From positions 1-7,192 of the forward strand of contig DXOJ01000364.1 of NCBI GenBank assembly GCA_019412865.1: a stretch of 7,192 bases of DNA, given 5' to 3'. The notes below the pieces were generated by a model. The model ran no database searches and had not been told where the DNA came from. It worked only from the letters and a program-made list of their open reading frames with translations. Both the position numbers and the translations under genes were made by a program. Shown piece after piece: positions 1 through 6,292 of this stretch (the stretch's first letter is position 1; the number at the start of each line of letters is the position of its first letter). Origin of the DNA: Bacteroides sp. Its GTDB lineage: Bacteria; Bacteroidota; Bacteroidia; Bacteroidales; Bacteroidaceae.

Positions 1-1
1 C

Positions 2-112
2 AGTGCAATGGTTGGCTTTGCAAATCGTCAATCTTTTTACGCTGCATTTTACAAAAACGTAGGTGAGACTCCTAATGGATATCGCAAAAAACATCTCGAA
101 AATAAGAAATAA
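2..112 (+). CDS. AraC-family transcriptional regulator, C-terminal fragment
   Basis: This is the 3' end of a gene that begins before the window; 36 codons and a TAA stop are visible. The peptide contains VGFANRQSFYAAFYKNVGET followed by PNGYRKK, which is the second helix-turn-helix and closing helix of the AraC/XylS DNA-binding domain (family pattern: GFxnxsxFxraFkkxxGxTPxxYR). The chain ends in a basic tail, HLENKK. In Bacteroides such domains occur both in stand-alone regulators and at the end of hybrid two-component sensors. The visible part cannot tell these apart, and its targets are unknown. A hairpin terminator follows about 20 bases after the stop, so it is probably the last gene of its transcript. 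The domain call is firm; anything about the N-terminal part would be a guess. Confidence 0.88.
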   Translation, partial: SAMVGFANRQSFYAAFYKNVGETPNGYRKKHLENKK

Positions 113-133
113 TTGCGCGTTCCGAAACTAGTC

Positions 134-187
134 AAAAGGAATTACCTCTAAATGAAAGATTTTGGAGATAATTCCTTTTCTCATTTT
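134..187 (+). terminator. Hairpin terminator after the AraC-type gene
   Basis: A 15-base left arm (134-148, AAAAGGAATTACCTC) pairs with 165-179 (GAGATAATTCCTTTT) with one C/A mismatch and a 16-base loop. The U tract is broken (TTTT CTC ATTTT). It lies just downstream of the AraC-type stop and upstream of the DPP III start, so it probably separates the two transcripts. The stem is A/T-rich, so some read-through is possible. Confidence 0.72.
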
Positions 188-207
188 AATTAATCAATAC
201 TAACATT

Positions 208-2256
208 ATGAGAAAACATCTGATTTTAATGACAGTGGCCGCCACGCTCTTAACATCGTGCGGAGGAAGTAAAACAACAACTGCTGAAGCAGAAAAATTT
301 GATTATACAGTGGAACAATTTGCTGATTTACAAATATTGCGTTATAAGGTTCCCGGATTTGAGGAACTGACGCTGAAACAGAAGGAACTGATTTATTACC
401 TGACAGAGGCTGCTCTGGAAGGAAGGGATATTCTGTTTGACCAGAATGGAAAATATAATTTGAGAATCCGTAGGATGCTCGAAGCAGTATATACAAACTA
501 TCAGGGGGATAAAACGACGCCTGATTTTAAAAACATGGAGGTGTACTTGAAAAGGGTATGGTTCTCCAATGGTATTCATCATCACTATGGTACGGAGAAA
601 TTTGTGCCGAACTTCTCACAGGAATTCTTGAAACAGGCCGTGCTCGGTCTGGATGCCAAGTTGCTTCCGCTGGAGAAAGGGCAGACTGCCGATCAACTCT
701 GTGCCGAGCTGTTCCCGGTGATTTTCGATCCGGCAGTTATGCCGAAGCGGGTAAACCAGGCGGATGGCGAAGATCTTGTATTGACCTCTGCTTGTAACTA
801 TTACGATGGAGTGACGCAGAAAGAGGCAGAACGTTTTTATAGTGATATGAAAGACCCGAAAGACGAAACACCGGTTTCTTACGGACTGAACAGTCGCTTG
901 GTAAAAGAAAACGGAAAGTTGACAGAGAAGGTTTGGAAAGTAGGCGGACTCTATACACAGGCTATTGAGAAGATTGTTTATTGGCTGAAGAAAGCGGAAG
1001 GTGTGGCAGAAAATGAGGCGCAAAAGGCTGTTATCACCAAGCTGATTCAATTCTATGAAACAGGCAATCTGAAAGATTTCGATGAATATGCTATTCTTTG
1101 GGTGAAAGACTTGGATTCACGAATAGATTTTGTGAATGGATTTACTGAAAGTTACGGCGACCCGCTGGGGATGAAAGCGAGTTGGGAATCTTTGGTGAAC
1201 TTCAAAGATCTGGAATCGACACATCGTACGGAGATTATCAGCAGTAACGCGCAATGGTTTGAAGATCATTCTCCGGTTGATAAATCTTTCAAGAAAGAAA
1301 AGGTGAAAGGGGTATCGGCTAAAGTGATTACTGCTGCTATCCTTGCAGGTGATCTTTATCCTGCAACAGCTATCGGTATCAATCTGCCGAATGCTAACTG
1401 GATTCGTGCTCATCACGGCTCTAAGTCAGTAACAATCGGAAATATAACAGACGCTTATAATAAAGCCGCTCACGGAAACGGATTCAACGAAGAATTTGTT
1501 TATAGCGATGCTGAAATACAACTGATTGATGCCTATTCTGACTTAACGGACGAGCTGCATACGGACTTGCACGAATGTTTGGGACACGGTTCCGGTAAGT
1601 TGCTTCCGGGCGTAGATCCGGATGCATTGAAGGCTTATGGCTCTACCATCGAAGAGGCACGTGCTGATTTATTCGGATTGTATTATGTAGCCGATCCGAA
1701 GCTGGTGGAACTGGGATTGCTCTCTTCTCCCGATGCTTATAAGGCTCAATACTATACTTATCTGATGAACGGGTTGATGACACAACTGGTACGTATCGAA
1801 CCGGGAAATAGTGTTGAAGAAGCTCACATGCGCAATCGCCAGCTGATAGCCCGTTGGGTATTTGAAAAAGGAGCTGCCGATAAAGCGGTGGAACTGGTGA
1901 AGAAAGACGGAAAGACTTATGTGGTTATCAATGACTATCAGAAGGTACGTCAGCTTTTCGGCGAATTATTAGCTGAAATTCAGCGCATCAAGTCGACTGG
2001 CGATTTTGAAGGTGCTCGTACATTGGTAGAAAACTATGCGGTAAAAGTGGATCCGGCTCTGCATGCAGAAGTTCTGGAACGCTATAAGAAGCTGAATCTA
2101 GCTCCTTACAAAGGCTTTGTGAATCCGAAATACGAACTGGTGACAGATGAAAACGGAACTGTTACAGATGTCACAGTTTCCTATGATGAAGGTTATGTAG
2201 AACAAATGCTGCGTTACAGCACTGATTATTCTCCGCTGCCTTCAATAAACAACTGA
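208..2256 (+). CDS. Dipeptidyl peptidase III (peptidase family M49), predicted lipoprotein
   Basis: This zinc exopeptidase removes dipeptides from the N-terminus of short peptides. The M49 signature is present: HECLGH at residues 455-460 (zinc ligands His455 and His460, catalytic Glu456) and EEARADL at 482-488, whose Glu483 should be the third ligand. Cys457 replaces the Leu of the human HELLGH, as reported for the B. thetaiotaomicron enzyme. The 682-residue length fits bacterial members. The first residues, MRKHLILMTVAATLLTSCGG, form a lipoprotein signal: basic n-region, hydrophobic core and lipobox LTSC with Cys18. No acidic run follows the Cys, so a periplasm-facing anchor is more likely than surface display (inference). 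Starting at Met8 gives 675 residues, the length I recall for the annotated Bt protein, but loses the basic n-region; I prefer Met1. There is no clear Shine-Dalgarno or promoter box. The next gene starts six bases after the stop, suggesting co-transcription. Confidence 0.95.
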   Translation: MRKHLILMTVAATLLTSCGGSKTTTAEAEKFDYTVEQFADLQILRYKVPGFEELTLKQKELIYYLTEAALEGRDILFDQNGKYNLRIRRMLEAVYTNYQGDKTTPDFKNMEVYLKRVWFSNGIHHHYGTEKFVPNFSQEFLKQAVLGLDAKLLPLEKGQTADQLCAELFPVIFDPAVMPKRVNQADGEDLVLTSACNYYDGVTQKEAERFYSDMKDPKDETPVSYGLNSRLVKENGKLTEKVWKVGGLYTQAIEKIVYWLKKAEGVAENEAQKAVITKLIQFYETGNLKDFDEYAILWVKDLDSRIDFVNGFTESYGDPLGMKASWESLVNFKDLESTHRTEIISSNAQWFEDHSPVDKSFKKEKVKGVSAKVITAAILAGDLYPATAIGINLPNANWIRAHHGSKSVTIGNITDAYNKAAHGNGFNEEFVYSDAEIQLIDAYSDLTDELHTDLHECLGHGSGKLLPGVDPDALKAYGSTIEEARADLFGLYYVADPKLVELGLLSSPDAYKAQYYTYLMNGLMTQLVRIEPGNSVEEAHMRNRQLIARWVFEKGAADKAVELVKKDGKTYVVINDYQKVRQLFGELLAEIQRIKSTGDFEGARTLVENYAVKVDPALHAEVLERYKKLNLAPYKGFVNPKYELVTDENGTVTDVTVSYDEGYVEQMLRYSTDYSPLPSINN

Positions 2257-2262
2257 TTTGAA

Positions 2263-2925
2263 ATGGATATAAAAGAACAATTAAAAGATATCAAGACACA
2301 GCTCCGTCTCTCTATGAACGGGGCTGTGTCCCAAAGTATGCGTGAGAAAGGGCTGGTTTATAAACTCAATTTCGGAGTGGAACTGCCTCGTATCAAGATG
2401 ATTGCCGAAAGTTATGAGAAGAATCATGATCTGGCACAGGCTCTGTGGAAAGAGGACATTCGCGAATGTAAAATTCTGGCGGGGATGCTTCAGCCGATTG
2501 AAACGTTTTATCCTGAGATAGCCGACATTTGGGTAGAAAATATCCGGAATATCGAAATAGCCGAGCTGACTTGCATGAATCTCTTCCAGCATTTGCCGTA
2601 TGCTCCGGCCAAATCTTTTCACTGGATTGCAGATGAGCAAGAGTATATACAGACTTGCGGTTTTCTGACTGCTGCCCGTCTTCTGATGAAGAAAGGGGAT
2701 ATGACCGAACGCGCCTCCGGCGAATTACTCGATCAGGCAATCTGTGCTGTACATTCCAACAGTTATCATGTTCGTAACGCTGCTTTATTGGTTATCCGCA
2801 AATATATGCAGCATAGTGAAGAACATGCCTTTCAAGTATGCCGTCTGGTGGAGGGAATGGCTGATTCTACCTTGGAAGGGGAGCAGATGCTCTACAACAT
2901 GGTGAAAGAAGAGACTGAAGAATAA
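2263..2925 (+). CDS. AlkD-like HEAT-repeat protein (DNA alkylation repair family), probably without glycosylase activity
   Basis: A 220-residue, mostly helical, soluble protein with no signal peptide. FGVELPRIKMIAESY (38-52) followed by LWKEDIRECKILAGML (61-76) matches the N-terminal pattern of the AlkC/AlkD family (LGI..P..R..., LW....rE....A). The later helical pairs (91-115, 121-142, 151-182) fit stacked HEAT-like repeats. True AlkD enzymes excise N3- and N7-alkylated purines using Trp109, Asp113, Arg148 and Trp187 (B. cereus numbering). Aligned by eye to AlkD from memory, these positions read Ile97, Glu101, Thr131 and Leu176, so alkyl-base excision is doubtful. Conserved aromatic and Cys residues (FHWIADEQEYIQTCGF, 119-134) suggest a different conserved role. 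It lies six bases after the DPP III gene, presumably on the same transcript; no functional link between the two is evident. No terminator hairpin follows it before the fur promoter. Family placement is fairly sure, function is not. Confidence 0.78.
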   Translation: MDIKEQLKDIKTQLRLSMNGAVSQSMREKGLVYKLNFGVELPRIKMIAESYEKNHDLAQALWKEDIRECKILAGMLQPIETFYPEIADIWVENIRNIEIAELTCMNLFQHLPYAPAKSFHWIADEQEYIQTCGFLTAARLLMKKGDMTERASGELLDQAICAVHSNSYHVRNAALLVIRKYMQHSEEHAFQVCRLVEGMADSTLEGEQMLYNMVKEETEE

Positions 2926-2954
2926 TTAACCCATTACTTATTTCTAGGAATTTC

Positions 2955-2971
2955 TTTTGCTTTCCGCAAAA
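2955..2971. repeat. Inverted repeat TTTTGC-N5-GCAAAA over the -33 box
   Basis: A perfect 6-base inverted repeat with a 5-base spacer (TTTTGC TTTCC GCAAAA) overlaps the -33 element of the fur promoter. The position would suit an operator for a dimeric repressor, including self-regulation by Fur. It does not resemble the classical E. coli Fur box or Bacillus PerR box, and 6-base arms can occur by chance. Confidence 0.35.
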
Positions 2972-2985
2972 AAGGCTTAACTTTG
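2956..2985 (+). promoter_or_regulatory. Bacteroides-type promoter for fur-purA
   Basis: TAACTTTG at 2978-2985 is an exact match to the Bacteroides -7 consensus TAnnTTTG. TTTG at 2956-2959 serves as the -33 element, with an 18-base spacer, close to the usual 19-21. Transcription would begin near 2990-2995, giving a leader of only about 10-15 bases before the fur start codon. The -33 box sits inside a short inverted repeat. Confidence 0.65.
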
Positions 2986-2992
2986 TTCGCGC

Positions 2993-3000
2993 TAATTTTG
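2993..3000 (+). promoter_or_regulatory. Second TAnnTTTG box, possible alternative -7 element
   Basis: TAATTTTG is another exact TAnnTTTG match, 15 bases after the first. A start from this box would fall at or just inside the ATG at 3005, giving a leaderless or start-less message, so it may be non-functional. No good TTTG lies at the right distance upstream. Confidence 0.25.
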
Positions 3001-3004
3001 GCTG

Positions 3005-3496
3005 ATGATGGAAACTCAAAACGTGAAAGATACAGTAAGGCAGATATTCACGGAATATCTCACGGCGAACGGGCATCGTAAGACTCCTGAACGCTACGCC
3101 ATACTCGATACTATTTATTCTATCGACGGTCATTTCGATATTGACATGCTTTATTCACGGATGATGGACCAGGAGAATTTCCGGGTGAGCCGTGCAACTC
3201 TCTACAACACCATTATCCTCCTTATCAATGCACGACTGGTCATTAAGCATCAGTTTGGCACTTCTTCCCAATACGAAAAATCATATAATCGCGAGACGCA
3301 TCATCATCAGATATGTACTCAATGTGGTAGAGTGACCGAGTTTCAGAACGAGGAATTACAGCATGCCATTGAAAATACGAAATTGAGCCGCTTCCAGCTT
3401 TCGCATTACTCCTTATATATATATGGAGTATGTAGTAAGTGCGACAGAGCTAACAAACGGAAAAAAGTAAATAACAACAATAAAAAAGAAAAATGA
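3005..3496 (+). CDS. fur: Fur-family metal-dependent transcriptional repressor
   Basis: This 163-residue cytoplasmic DNA-binding protein has the Fur layout. The winged-helix domain includes RKTPERYAILDTIY (25-38), HFDIDMLY (43-50) and the recognition helix VSRATLYNTIILL (61-73). The C-terminal half has the metal-binding HHH (99-101) and two CxxC pairs, CTQC (104-107) and CSKC (143-146), which form the structural zinc site. After the first pair comes VTEF with Glu112; Bacillus PerR has Asp at this point (CGKVVDF), so the residue favours an iron-responsive Fur over a peroxide sensor, though this is not proof. Other Fur-family specificities (Zur, PerR) remain possible. The tail is a low-complexity run of Lys and Asn. 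Met1 and Met2 are adjacent and either could start. The stop overlaps the purA start (ATGA), implying co-transcription and probable translational coupling. A promoter lies immediately upstream. Confidence 0.92.
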   Translation: MMETQNVKDTVRQIFTEYLTANGHRKTPERYAILDTIYSIDGHFDIDMLYSRMMDQENFRVSRATLYNTIILLINARLVIKHQFGTSSQYEKSYNRETHHHQICTQCGRVTEFQNEELQHAIENTKLSRFQLSHYSLYIYGVCSKCDRANKRKKVNNNNKKEK

Positions 3497-4764
3497 AAGT
3501 AGATGTTCTATTAGGATTACAATGGGGCGACGAAGGTAAAGGAAAAGTAGTCGACGTTTTAACACCTAAGTATGATGTGGTTGCTCGTTTTCAGGGCGGC
3601 CCGAATGCCGGTCACACGCTTGAGTTCGAAGGACAGAAATATGTGCTCCGCTCTATTCCTTCCGGTATTTTTCAAGGAAACAAGGTAAACATCATCGGTA
3701 ACGGTGTGGTACTTGATCCGGCATTGTTTAAGGCAGAGGCAGAAGCGCTTGAAGCATCAGGTCATCCGCTGAAAGAACGTTTGCACATTTCAAAGAAAGC
3801 TCATCTGATTCTTCCGACACACCGCATTCTGGATGCTGCATACGAAGCAGCCAAAGGAGACGCCAAAGTAGGAACTACCGGCAAGGGTATCGGCCCTACT
3901 TATACGGATAAAGTGAGCCGTAACGGTGTTCGTGTAGGTGATATTCTTCATAATTTCGACCAGAAGTATGCTGCCGCAAAAGCTCGTCACGAACAAATTC
4001 TGAAGAGCCTGAATTATGAATACGATCTTACTGAACTGGAAAAAGCATGGTTGGAAGGTATCGAATACCTGAAACAATTCCATTTTGTAGATAGCGAACA
4101 TGAAGTGAATAATCTGTTGAAAGATGGTAAGAGCGTTCTTTGTGAAGGAGCGCAGGGTACTATGCTTGATATTGATTTCGGTTCATATCCGTTCGTGACT
4201 TCTTCCAATACCGTATGTGCGGGAGCCTGCACCGGACTGGGAGTGGCGCCTAACCGTATCGGTGAAGTATATGGTATCTTCAAAGCATACTGTACTCGTG
4301 TAGGAGCAGGCCCGTTCCCATCAGAACTGTTTGATGAAACAGGTGACAAGATGTGTACTTTGGGACATGAATTCGGTTCTGTTACCGGACGTAAACGTCG
4401 TTGTGGATGGATCGACCTGGTAGCGCTGAAGTATTCCGTTATGATAAACGGGGTTACCAAATTGATTATGATGAAGAGCGATGTACTCGATACTTTCGAA
4501 ACAATCAAAGCTTGTGTTGCCTACAAAGTGAATGGTGAAGAAATCGATTATTTCCCGTATGACATCACAGAAGGGGTAGAACCTGTTTATGCAGAGCTTC
4601 CGGGCTGGCAGACAGATATGACCAAGATGCAGAGCGAAGATGAATTCCCGGAAGAGTTCAACGCTTATCTGACTTTCCTGGAAGAACAACTTGGCGTAGA
4701 AATCAAGATTGTTTCTGTAGGACCGGACAGAGCACAGACGATCGAACGTTATACAGAAGAATAA
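3493..4764 (+). CDS. purA: Adenylosuccinate synthetase
   Basis: This cytoplasmic enzyme joins IMP and aspartate using GTP to make adenylosuccinate, the first committed step from IMP to AMP. All main signatures are visible: QWGDEGKGK (10-18) with catalytic Asp13, GPNAGHT (37-43) with catalytic His41, the IMP loop TTGKGIGP (128-135), CEGAQGTMLD (217-226), the aspartate-binding TGRKRRCGW (298-306), the guanine-binding KSDVLD (328-333) and SVGPDR (408-413). The 423-residue length is normal for the family and nothing is broken. The ATG overlaps the fur stop by four bases; upstream is only A-rich sequence without a Shine-Dalgarno, so translation may depend on ribosomes finishing fur. No separate promoter is evident inside the end of fur. 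A strong terminator follows 22 bases after the stop. Confidence 0.98.
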   Translation: MKVDVLLGLQWGDEGKGKVVDVLTPKYDVVARFQGGPNAGHTLEFEGQKYVLRSIPSGIFQGNKVNIIGNGVVLDPALFKAEAEALEASGHPLKERLHISKKAHLILPTHRILDAAYEAAKGDAKVGTTGKGIGPTYTDKVSRNGVRVGDILHNFDQKYAAAKARHEQILKSLNYEYDLTELEKAWLEGIEYLKQFHFVDSEHEVNNLLKDGKSVLCEGAQGTMLDIDFGSYPFVTSSNTVCAGACTGLGVAPNRIGEVYGIFKAYCTRVGAGPFPSELFDETGDKMCTLGHEFGSVTGRKRRCGWIDLVALKYSVMINGVTKLIMMKSDVLDTFETIKACVAYKVNGEEIDYFPYDITEGVEPVYAELPGWQTDMTKMQSEDEFPEEFNAYLTFLEEQLGVEIKIVSVGPDRAQTIERYTEE

Positions 4765-4786
4765 CCATTGATTTATTATATGGAGG

Positions 4787-4824
4787 AAAGGCGGAGATTG
4801 AAGAAAAACTCCGCCTTTTTTATT
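4787..4824 (+). terminator. Strong intrinsic terminator after purA
   Basis: A perfect 10-base stem AAAGGCGGAG / CTCCGCCTTT (4787-4796 with 4809-4818), a 12-base A-rich loop, and a T tract TTTTTT ATT. This is a textbook rho-independent terminator; it closes the fur-purA unit and isolates the fucosidase gene downstream. Confidence 0.93.
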
Positions 4825-4873
4825 CAAGCCTTTGTAGTCTATTCTAAACACACAGAAAAATAATGTACGCCTT

Positions 4874-6172
4874 ATGAAAACACGTTTTATTACTTTCCTT
4901 TTGTTGTTCGTCATGAACTTGGGAGCATTTGCACAGTCTCCTTATCAGCCTGCCGAAGAGAATCTGAAAGCACGGCAGGAATTTCAGGACAATAAGTTTG
5001 GTATTTTTCTTCATTGGGGGCTATATGCCATGCTCGCTACCGGTGAGTGGACTATGACAAACAATAATCTGAATTATAAAGAGTATGCCAAACTGGCAGG
5101 TGGATTTTATCCTTCCAAGTTTAATGCCGATAAATGGGTGGAGGCTATTAAAGCTTCGGGAGCCAAATATATCTGTTTTACTAGCCGTCATCACGAAGGT
5201 TTTTCTATGTTCGATACTAAGTATTCGGATTATAACGTAGTCAAAGCCACCCCTTTTAAAAGAGATATTGTGAAAGAACTGGCAGCTGCCTGTGCCAAGC
5301 AGGGAATCAAGCTTCATTTTTATTATTCTCATCTTGACTGGGCGCGTGAGGACTATCCCTGGGGACGTACAGGACAGGGGACGGGACGTTCGAACTCGAA
5401 AGGGGATTGGAAAAGCTATTATCAATTCATGAATAACCAGTTGACGGAGTTACTGACGAATTATGGTCCGATAGGTGCCATCTGGTTTGACGGATGGTGG
5501 GATCAACCTAAATCTTTTAACTGGGAATTACCAGAGCAGTATGCTTTGATTCATAAACTCCAACCGGGCTGCCTGGTGGGTAACAATCATCATCAGACGC
5601 CCTTTGATGGAGAAGATATTCAGATTTTCGAACGCGATCTGCCGGCTGAGAATGCTTCGGGACTTTCTGGACAGGAGGTGAGTCGCTTGCCATTGGAAAC
5701 TTGTGAAACAATGAATGGTATGTGGGGATATAAGATTACCGACCAGAATTATAAATCTACAAAGACATTGATTCACTATCTGGTGAAGGCAGCCGGTAAG
5801 AATGCCAATCTTTTGATGAATATCGGCCCTCAACCTGATGGGGAACTTCCTGCGGTAGCTGTGCAACGCTTGGCAGAGATGGGAGAGTGGATGAAACAAT
5901 ATGGCGAAACGATCTATGGAACACGAAGCGGCATAGTTGCTCCGCATGATTGGGGAGTGACCACACAAAAAGGAAATAAACTCTATGTACATATCCTCGA
6001 CCTGAAAGATGCAGCTTTGTTCCTGCCATTGACAGGCAAGAAGGTTAAGAAAGCAGTCTTGTTTAAAGATCAGTCTCCGGTTCGTTTCACAAAGACGAAA
6101 GCCGGTGTTTTGCTCGAATTCGCCGAGGTACCGAAAGATATTGACTATGTAGTAGAACTGACAATTGACTAA
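4874..6172 (+). CDS. Secreted alpha-L-fucosidase, glycoside hydrolase family 29
   Basis: This retaining enzyme releases terminal L-fucose from host or dietary glycans. A signal peptide is clear: MKTRFITFLLLF then a hydrophobic core ending GAFA-QS, predicted cut after Ala20, with no lipobox, so the mature protein is probably periplasmic. The (beta/alpha)8 catalytic domain starts with FGIFLHWGLY (near 43-52), then carries TSRHHEGFSMFD, a GH29 hallmark, and IWFDGWWD, in which Asp206 is the expected nucleophile. The acid/base is less certain, as usual in this family; Glu275 or Glu278 in PLETCETMNG are candidates. GKNANLLMNIGPQPDG marks the end of the barrel, and about 75 residues of beta-rich C-terminal domain follow. 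Its 432 residues are compact but not truncated. Linkage specificity and subfamily (A or B) cannot be read here. The gene stands alone between terminators with no SusC/SusD genes within the window. I found no convincing promoter box in the short upstream gap. Confidence 0.94.
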   Translation: MKTRFITFLLLFVMNLGAFAQSPYQPAEENLKARQEFQDNKFGIFLHWGLYAMLATGEWTMTNNNLNYKEYAKLAGGFYPSKFNADKWVEAIKASGAKYICFTSRHHEGFSMFDTKYSDYNVVKATPFKRDIVKELAAACAKQGIKLHFYYSHLDWAREDYPWGRTGQGTGRSNSKGDWKSYYQFMNNQLTELLTNYGPIGAIWFDGWWDQPKSFNWELPEQYALIHKLQPGCLVGNNHHQTPFDGEDIQIFERDLPAENASGLSGQEVSRLPLETCETMNGMWGYKITDQNYKSTKTLIHYLVKAAGKNANLLMNIGPQPDGELPAVAVQRLAEMGEWMKQYGETIYGTRSGIVAPHDWGVTTQKGNKLYVHILDLKDAALFLPLTGKKVKKAVLFKDQSPVRFTKTKAGVLLEFAEVPKDIDYVVELTID

Positions 6173-6197
6173 TTTTTAGCTAATTCTTCATAAAAGC

Positions 6198-6239
6198 AAG
6201 GGGAAACTATTCTGACATTGAACGTTTCCCCTTATTTTT
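6198..6239 (+). terminator. Intrinsic terminator after the fucosidase gene
   Basis: A perfect 10-base stem AAGGGGAAAC / GTTTCCCCTT (6198-6207 with 6224-6233), a 16-base loop and an ATTTTT tail. It begins 25 bases after the stop. An A-rich stretch before the left arm could extend the stem slightly and let it act partly on the other strand. Confidence 0.9.
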
Positions 6240-6240
6240 G
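6233..6240 (+). promoter_or_regulatory. Candidate -7 box TATTTTTG for the YugP-type peptidase gene
   Basis: TATTTTTG matches TAnnTTTG exactly but overlaps the T tail of the preceding terminator and lacks a TTTG at -33, so it could be chance. A start near 6247 would give a leader of about 45 bases. Next to it lies a small perfect palindrome, AAACAA-T-TTGTTT (6243-6255), of unknown meaning. The gene needs its own promoter because a strong terminator precedes it. Confidence 0.28.
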
Positions 6241-6292
6241 GCAAACAATTTGTTTATAGATATATAGAGTAATAATTAAAATTGAAAAGTAT

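Noticed and set aside
149..207. Promoter for the DPP III gene
   Set aside because: TTTG at 161-164 could be a -33 box, but no TAnnTTTG follows at the right distance, only TAATTAAT-like sequence, and it lies inside the terminator hairpin. A promoter is expected but I cannot place it.
616..1050. Minus-strand open frame of 144 codons inside the DPP III gene
   Set aside because: Antisense to a conserved M49 gene, with no motif or start context; composition looks like reverse-complement coding sequence.
208..2925. DPP III plus AlkD-like protein as an undescribed defence or toxin system
   Set aside because: Adjacency alone is the only evidence. There is no sign of transfer, unusual composition, mobile element or defence neighbour, and the setting is housekeeping chromosome.
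4825..4873. Promoter for the fucosidase gene
   Set aside because: TTTG at 4831-4834 has no TAnnTTTG partner at 19-21 bases. The ATG at 4863 is out of frame with the fucosidase and leads nowhere.
4014..4914. Long open frames on the minus strand across the end of purA (4014-4508 and 4321-4914)
   Set aside because: They are antisense to an intact purA with full family motifs, show no recognisable domain and overlap each other; they are frame shadows.
5528..5992. Minus-strand open frame of 154 codons inside the fucosidase gene
   Set aside because: Lies opposite conserved GH29 coding sequence and has no recognisable family features.
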